From the NCBI GenBank assembly GCA_963845695.1, contig CAWJTQ010000002.1, positions 744,001 to 808,000 on the forward strand: a stretch of DNA of 64,000 nucleotides, read 5' to 3'. The DNA comes from CAWJTV01 sp963845695 (GTDB lineage Bacteria; Planctomycetota; Planctomycetia; Isosphaerales; Isosphaeraceae). The position numbers and the translations under genes were made by a program. The stretch's first letter is position 1; each line of letters begins with the position of its first letter. The notes beneath the pieces are model-generated. The model did not search any database, was not told where the DNA came from, and was given only the letters and a program-made list of their open reading frames with translations. This document shows, piece after piece, positions 60,054 to 64,000 of this stretch.

Positions 60054-61017
60054 ATGACCAGGGACCAACGTTCAAGGCGATGCAGCCCTTGCCTCGAGGG
60101 GCTCGGAGACGCGCGAGCTGCCGTCAACCTTGCACGCCGTGGGACCGGTCCAGGGCCAGGGCGGAGCCAAGGGTCCTTACCTTAACCTGATCGTCCAGAA
60201 AGACAAAGACTCGAGCGCCGGCACCGCCGAACGCGCTTCCTCCTCCGCTGGCCAGGCCTCCGCGACCCCGGCCTGGGTGAACGAGAGCTTGCTCCAGGAA
60301 CTGGCCCAGTCGCTCGACGCGCCCATCACCACCACCACGCCGGTCACGGTGAGCGGCCAGACCTATCCGCCAGGCACCTATTCGGTCCCGCAGCCGACAC
60401 CGGCCGAGATCAAGCGAGAGACGGTCTGGGCCGAGTTCGTTGGCCATTACTCGGTGGGAGCCCCTCGGTTCTCGAATCAGTCGGCTACGATTCACATCTA
60501 CAGCGACGGGCGGAACGTGACCTCGAACCAGTCCCTCAACGCGCGGGCCCAGATCCTCCTCTTCCCACCGGCCGACCCGACCGCCACGCCCACGACTCTG
60601 GACCCCATGGCCGGCCGGCTCGCGGGCCTGTTCAGCTTCTTCACGGCCAACGCCCTTCAATCGGGCACCTCGCTCTTCGCCCAGATCACCAATTTGCCCG
60701 GCGTCGCCAGCGACGATCCGAGCACGCTCGACCATGGGTTGCCTTCGCAGATGCAGTTCCTCATCGACCCGGGCGGCGTATCCGGTGGGCTGTATTCGAC
60801 GCCCGCTTACTACACCGTGGGTCAGCCCAGCCTGCTTCAGGGCGGCTCGGGAGGGGCGGTCGCTTTCAACCAGGGGGGTGGGGTGATCGATATCAAGTAC
60901 ATCCCGACCAATCATCTTCGTGCCGGCGCGTCGCAATCGGGTACGGTCATCGTGCGGATGCAGGGGCTGATCAACACCACGGGTGTGGCCAACCCGCTCT
61001 ACGCAGGCATCAACTGA
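60054..61017 (+). CDS. Exported paralogue 1 of a tandem family (frameshifted at the N-terminus)
   Basis: From ATG 60054 the reading MTRDQRSRRCSPCLEGL becomes, after removing one G at 60105-60106, LETRELPSTLHAVGP, an LExLExRxL-type export motif. The rest is about 295 residues: a serine- and alanine-rich linker, PTPAEIKRETVWAEFVGHYSVGAPRFSNQSATIHIY, LFPPADP, and an end with DIKYIPTNHLRAG and GTVIVRMQGLINTTG. The same order of motifs occurs in the two following genes. No catalytic motif is seen. Probably a surface beta-sandwich protein. Confidence 0.7.
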
Positions 61018-61031
61018 AAGGGAGTGGCCCG

Positions 61032-61793
61032 ATGCATCCGTACAACTCCCGCAAACACCGGCCAAGACGGCCCCGTCGATCGAATCCGATCGTCGAAGGG
61101 CTCGAGACCCGAGCACTGCTGTCGGCCGCGGCCACCGCATCGGGGACGCGAGCCTCCGCCGCGGCGGACTCGAGAATCCTTCGTCAAGCCGCGGACGCAC
61201 TCTATTCCACCAGTAGACAGCCGGGGACGCCGACCCAGCGCGAGATCCGTCGCGAAACGGTCACGGCACAGTGGATCGGCCAGTATACGATTGGCCCGCC
61301 CCGGTTTTCGGACCGCGCCAGCACGATTCACCTGTACGGTGTCAGCGGCGGCTCCAACCAGTTTCTCAAGGGCAAGTTCCAGATCGCCTTGTTCCCGCCG
61401 GCCAACCCCGGCGCAACGCCCACGCCCGGCAATCCCTACGCCAACCAGATCACGGGCGTGGCCGACCTGTTCGGTCAGAATTATCTCCAGTCGGGTAGCT
61501 CCCTGGTGCTCAACCTCAACGGCCAGCCGGCCCCCGGGTCCGATCCGGCCGCACTGCCGACAGAACTGACCTGGACCTACGACTGGAACACCAGCGCAGG
61601 GCCGTATGCCGCTCCGGCGGGAATCTTACCCGGTTCGGGATTCACTCAGGGCACCGGGATCGTACAACTCCACTGGATTCCCGACGCTCATCCACTCCCG
61701 GGTACCCGGGGTTCGGGCGAGGTCGTCGTCACGTTCCAGGGACTGATTAACACCAGCCAGATCGTCAGCGGCGTTTCCAAGTTCATCTCGTAG
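61032..61793 (+). CDS. Exported paralogue 2 of a tandem family
   Basis: It starts 15 bases after paralogue 1, with GGGAG before the ATG. The N-terminus RPRRSNPIVEGLETRALLSAA is a full LExLExRxLLS motif. The body shares QREIRRETVTAQWIGQYTIGPPRFSDRASTIHLY, FPPANPGATPTPGN and VVVTFQGLINTSQ with its neighbours. 253 residues, frame intact, no known domain name. Short spacing says it is co-transcribed with paralogue 1. Confidence 0.75.
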   Translation: MHPYNSRKHRPRRPRRSNPIVEGLETRALLSAAATASGTRASAAADSRILRQAADALYSTSRQPGTPTQREIRRETVTAQWIGQYTIGPPRFSDRASTIHLYGVSGGSNQFLKGKFQIALFPPANPGATPTPGNPYANQITGVADLFGQNYLQSGSSLVLNLNGQPAPGSDPAALPTELTWTYDWNTSAGPYAAPAGILPGSGFTQGTGIVQLHWIPDAHPLPGTRGSGEVVVTFQGLINTSQIVSGVSKFIS

Positions 61794-61819
61794 GACGGGG
61801 CTTATCCGATCGGGCTGAA

Positions 61820-61945
61820 GCGGCCTGAAAGGCCGCAGGAACATAGCCCGGGTGAATCCCGGGGGCTTCGGCAACGTACCCATCTCCGGCGGCCTGAAGG
61901 GCCGCGGGAGCCCAGCCCCGGCAGAAATCCGGGGGCCTCTGACGG
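61820..61945. repeat. Two REP-like palindromic units
   Basis: Two related units with CGGCCTGAAAGGCCGC and CGGCCTGAAGGGCCGC, each followed by AGCCC...CCGGGGG, sit between paralogues 2 and 3. Each forms short GC-rich hairpins. The type is common in planctomycete intergenic DNA. No coding role. Confidence 0.5.
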
Positions 61946-61966
61946 GACGAGAGGAGAAGAGGACCG

Positions 61967-62767
61967 ATGAATCCGAAAACCTCTCACGCACGGGGCGCAC
62001 CGCAGCGGCGATGGCGGCCGTTGATCGAAACGCTCGAATCCCGCGACCTCCCTGCATCGCATCCCCTGGGGCCGGCTCTACCCGGAAAGCACTATCCCGC
62101 GCCCGACGTCCAGCAATTCGTATCGATCCTCTACCCGCCCGGCACTCCGCAACCGACGGCGGCCGAGATCCAGCGCGAATCCTTCGTCGTCAAGGGGACC
62201 GGGCACTATACGATCGGCCCGGCCGGCTTCAGCGACCAGTCCATCAGCATCCACGGCTACGGCAAGCCGGCTACCAGCAACCTGTCGCGTCGGTTTCACT
62301 TCCAGTTCTTGATCTCCGAGCCGTCGGCCTCTTCGTCCCAGCAGGCCGTAACCGGCGCCATCAACTTCGTCGGCGGCAATTATCTTCAGAATGGTGCCGA
62401 CCTGATCCTCGACATCGCCGGTCCGACTGGCACCGAAGTGAACGGCCTGCCGACGCATCTTTACTGGGCCTATGACTCCGCCAGCAGCACGGCATTCGCA
62501 GGGACCGGACAGGCGCTGCCGGCCTACCTGAACTTCCCCTCGAATTACTTCAATGCCCAGGGCGTGCCCGTCAGCCCACTCAGCCAGGGCCTGGCGCCGA
62601 CCAGCGTCGATAACTGGAGCCTGGGTCTCGGAGATATGACCCTCCAATACGTCCCGGATAAACACCCCCAGGCGGGGAGCCTCGGTTCCGGGACGGTCGT
62701 CATCGTCCTGCACGGCCTGCTCAACTACTCCGGCGCCCAGAGCCAGGCGGACAAGAATCTCAATTGA
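61967..62767 (+). CDS. Exported paralogue 3 of a tandem family
   Basis: The start MNPKTSHARGAPQRRWRPLIETLESRDLPAS carries the export motif in a slightly changed form (ETLESRDLP). The body has PTAAEIQRESFVVKGTGHYTIGPAGFSDQSISIHGY, NFVGGNYLQNGADLILDI and GSGTVVIVLHGLLNYSG, parallel to the two upstream genes. 266 residues, frame intact. It is about as different from paralogue 2 as they both are from paralogue 1, so the duplication is old. Confidence 0.75.
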   Translation: MNPKTSHARGAPQRRWRPLIETLESRDLPASHPLGPALPGKHYPAPDVQQFVSILYPPGTPQPTAAEIQRESFVVKGTGHYTIGPAGFSDQSISIHGYGKPATSNLSRRFHFQFLISEPSASSSQQAVTGAINFVGGNYLQNGADLILDIAGPTGTEVNGLPTHLYWAYDSASSTAFAGTGQALPAYLNFPSNYFNAQGVPVSPLSQGLAPTSVDNWSLGLGDMTLQYVPDKHPQAGSLGSGTVVIVLHGLLNYSGAQSQADKNLN

Positions 62768-62914
62768 CCGACGGCTCGCCGGCCGGAATTGGGGAAATCC
62801 GAACCCGAGTCGATCACTCGTTCGCGCGGAACGCTCAGGGATACGGTCTCGAGGATGAGGCGCCCCTGCGCGGGGTCGTCGTCATCGACTGAAGTGGACC
62901 CATGAAACGAGACT

Positions 62915-63185
62915 TCTCGCCGAACACCACCGGGATTTGCCCCGAAGGGGGCGAGACAAATCAGCCCGGGGCAACGCTCCGGGAACCGAGGAACCGCCAC
63001 GAAAGAGCCCTGAAAGGGCGGCACAGGCGATCGCCTCGACCCGGCTTGTAACGCCCGTTCAGGGCTCGGCTGGGGGGCGTGATCGCTCTCCCGGGGCGTT
63101 GCCCCGGGCTGGTCTGTTTCGGCCCCTTTGGGGCGGGAATTCGCCGCGCCTGGCCCCGACTCCGGTGGTGTTGAGCGAGGAGACT
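62915..63185. repeat. Large imperfect palindrome (about 125-bp arms)
   Basis: The left half (about 62915-63040) and the right half (about 63045-63185) are inverted versions of each other. Landmarks are CAGCCCGGGGCAACGC on the left against GCGTTGCCCCGGGCTG on the right, and AGAGCCCTGAAAGGGCG against CGCCCGTTCAGGGCTC. The halves together form a long hairpin. No gene is inside. Similar elements are widespread in planctomycete genomes. Confidence 0.6.
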
Positions 63186-63251
63186 CCATGAAACTGGACC
63201 ACTCGGGATGTTAAACTGATCGGAGTTCACTGTTCCATCCCGAGGCGCGTC

Positions 63252-63641
63252 CTGACGGGGACACGAAAGCGGTATTCCGCCGCCTTCAAGTCACGGGTCG
63301 CCCTGGAGGCCGCCCAGCAGACCCGGACCCTGGCCGAGCTGTCCAAGGCCTTTCAGGTCCATCCGGTCCAGATCCGCCAGTGGAAGAAGCAACTCCTCGA
63401 CGGCGCCGAATCGCTCTTCGGCGACGGCCGTCGCCGCGAGCGGGATCAGAGCAAGGCTCTCCAGGCCGAACTCTACTCTCTAGCATACGTTGTCAGCCGG
63501 GCTTGCTTGGACTGTGGGAGACGGGTGTCTTTCCTGCGAGGTTGCGCCTTCTGGGCGATTGCCAGCGAGGGGAAAGATGTCATGAGCACCAGAAGTGCGA
63601 CTCCTCGTATGCTTCTGCTCAACATTTGGGCCTCCTTGTGA
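63252..63641 (+). pseudogene. IS3-type OrfA remnant with unrelated tail
   Basis: The frame reads TGTRKRYSAAFKSRVALEAAQ, then LAELSKAFQVHPVQIRQWKKQLLDGAESLF and SKALQAELYS. This is the helix-turn-helix half of an IS3/IS911-type OrfA. There is no ATG; the frame opens at a CTG after a stop. At about 63481 similarity ends and an unrelated tail (LAYVVSRACLDCGRRV) runs to the stop at 63641. No OrfB follows. It is an insertion-sequence fossil. Confidence 0.7.
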
Positions 63642-64000
63642 AGAAAGTGCTGCCCGCACGGCTCAGACTACCATTTCCAGCCTCCGCCTGTCGGGGTCAA
63701 CTATCATTCAGCCGATGCGCTCGTGGCGGAGGTGCGGAGGGCTCGACAGGCAGCCATGGACGAAGTGATAATCTTTTTTATTTATCTTTCAGTCTATAAT
63801 GCGAAAAGTCTGATTCCATAGGTATGGACGCATGTGGAGATCACAGACGGCACCGCGAACGGCTGCAAGAATCCCGAACTTGGAGAGCGAACGGAGCGGT
63901 TTTTTGCGAAAGCGTTTGACCGTCTTCAAAAACAGCCTGACTCGTGGACGCCAGGCGTATTCGCGCGATATTCTGATCGCCGACAGCGTGCCCATTACCA
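63642..64000. other. No gene recognised at the right edge
   Basis: About 360 bases with no supported gene. A 68-residue minus-strand frame (63789-63995) is rich in arginine and lacks a binding site. The region is less GC-rich than the rest and contains a T-rich stretch near 63770. Confidence 0.4.

Noticed and set aside
1..64000. tRNA or rRNA genes
   Set aside because: No cloverleaf-like stretch with a T-loop GGTTCGAATCC-type motif or rRNA-like sequence was recognised by eye; a dedicated scan would be needed to exclude short ones.

Overview
The window looks like a chromosome segment of a Planctomycetota bacterium, most likely of the Isosphaeraceae/Gemmataceae type. The signs are high GC, a DUF1549/DUF1553 cytochrome-like protein, a DUF1559 pseudopilin-like protein, several Ser/Thr kinases (two of them zinc-finger kinases tied to ECF sigma factors), two YfhO-like giant membrane proteins, and five exported proteins that begin with the planctomycete motif LExLExRxLLS. 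Genus and species cannot be fixed from the sequence alone.

Layout. 1-7 kb: end of a DUF1549/DUF1553 gene, small mobile-element-like inverted repeats, a SnoaL-like protein, a resolvase remnant, a DUF6263-like exported protein and a DUF1559 protein. 7-16 kb: two YfhO-type membrane proteins around an isopropylmalate-dehydrogenase-type gene, a Ser/Thr kinase and a small zinc-ribbon protein. 16-25 kb: accessory zone with a dispersed repeat, EVE and VOC genes, a Uma2 remnant, a hybrid histidine kinase, a broken ParD/VapC-like toxin-antitoxin locus, resolvase and IS630 remnants. 24.5-43 kb: two inverted copies of an ECF sigma factor plus zinc-finger kinase cassette bracket a surface/exported-protein region (calpain-type protease with propeller-like repeats, an unknown 333-aa protein, a ~1800-aa parallel beta-helix protein, and a sigma-region-4/efflux-adaptor locus). 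43-50 kb: RtcB RNA ligase, a retropepsin-like protein, a two-gene exported module, UvrA. 50-58 kb: exported DUF3352-like protein, trypsin-like protease, conserved exported protein, second copy of the dispersed repeat, QueC, and a compact L27-ObgE-CoaX housekeeping cluster. 58-64 kb: TolC-family protein, three tandem paralogous exported proteins, palindromic repeats and an IS3 OrfA remnant.

How genes work together. rpmA, obgE and coaX form a co-directional cluster with short gaps. Each sigma/kinase cassette overlaps by about 29 nt. The two cassettes have decayed in complementary ways: one keeps the kinase and has lost most of the sigma factor, the other keeps the sigma factor and has lost the kinase core. 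The exported proteins near 28-38 kb and 60-63 kb share one N-terminal signal type and probably one export route.

Caveat. Roughly thirty reading-frame breaks are visible, most of them 1-2 base indels in short homopolymer or CG runs, and they hit housekeeping genes (UvrA, QueC, the ObgE tail) as well as accessory genes. Many are probably sequencing or assembly errors, so coordinates of broken genes are given as the reconstructed span. No tRNA, rRNA, CRISPR array or prophage was recognised.
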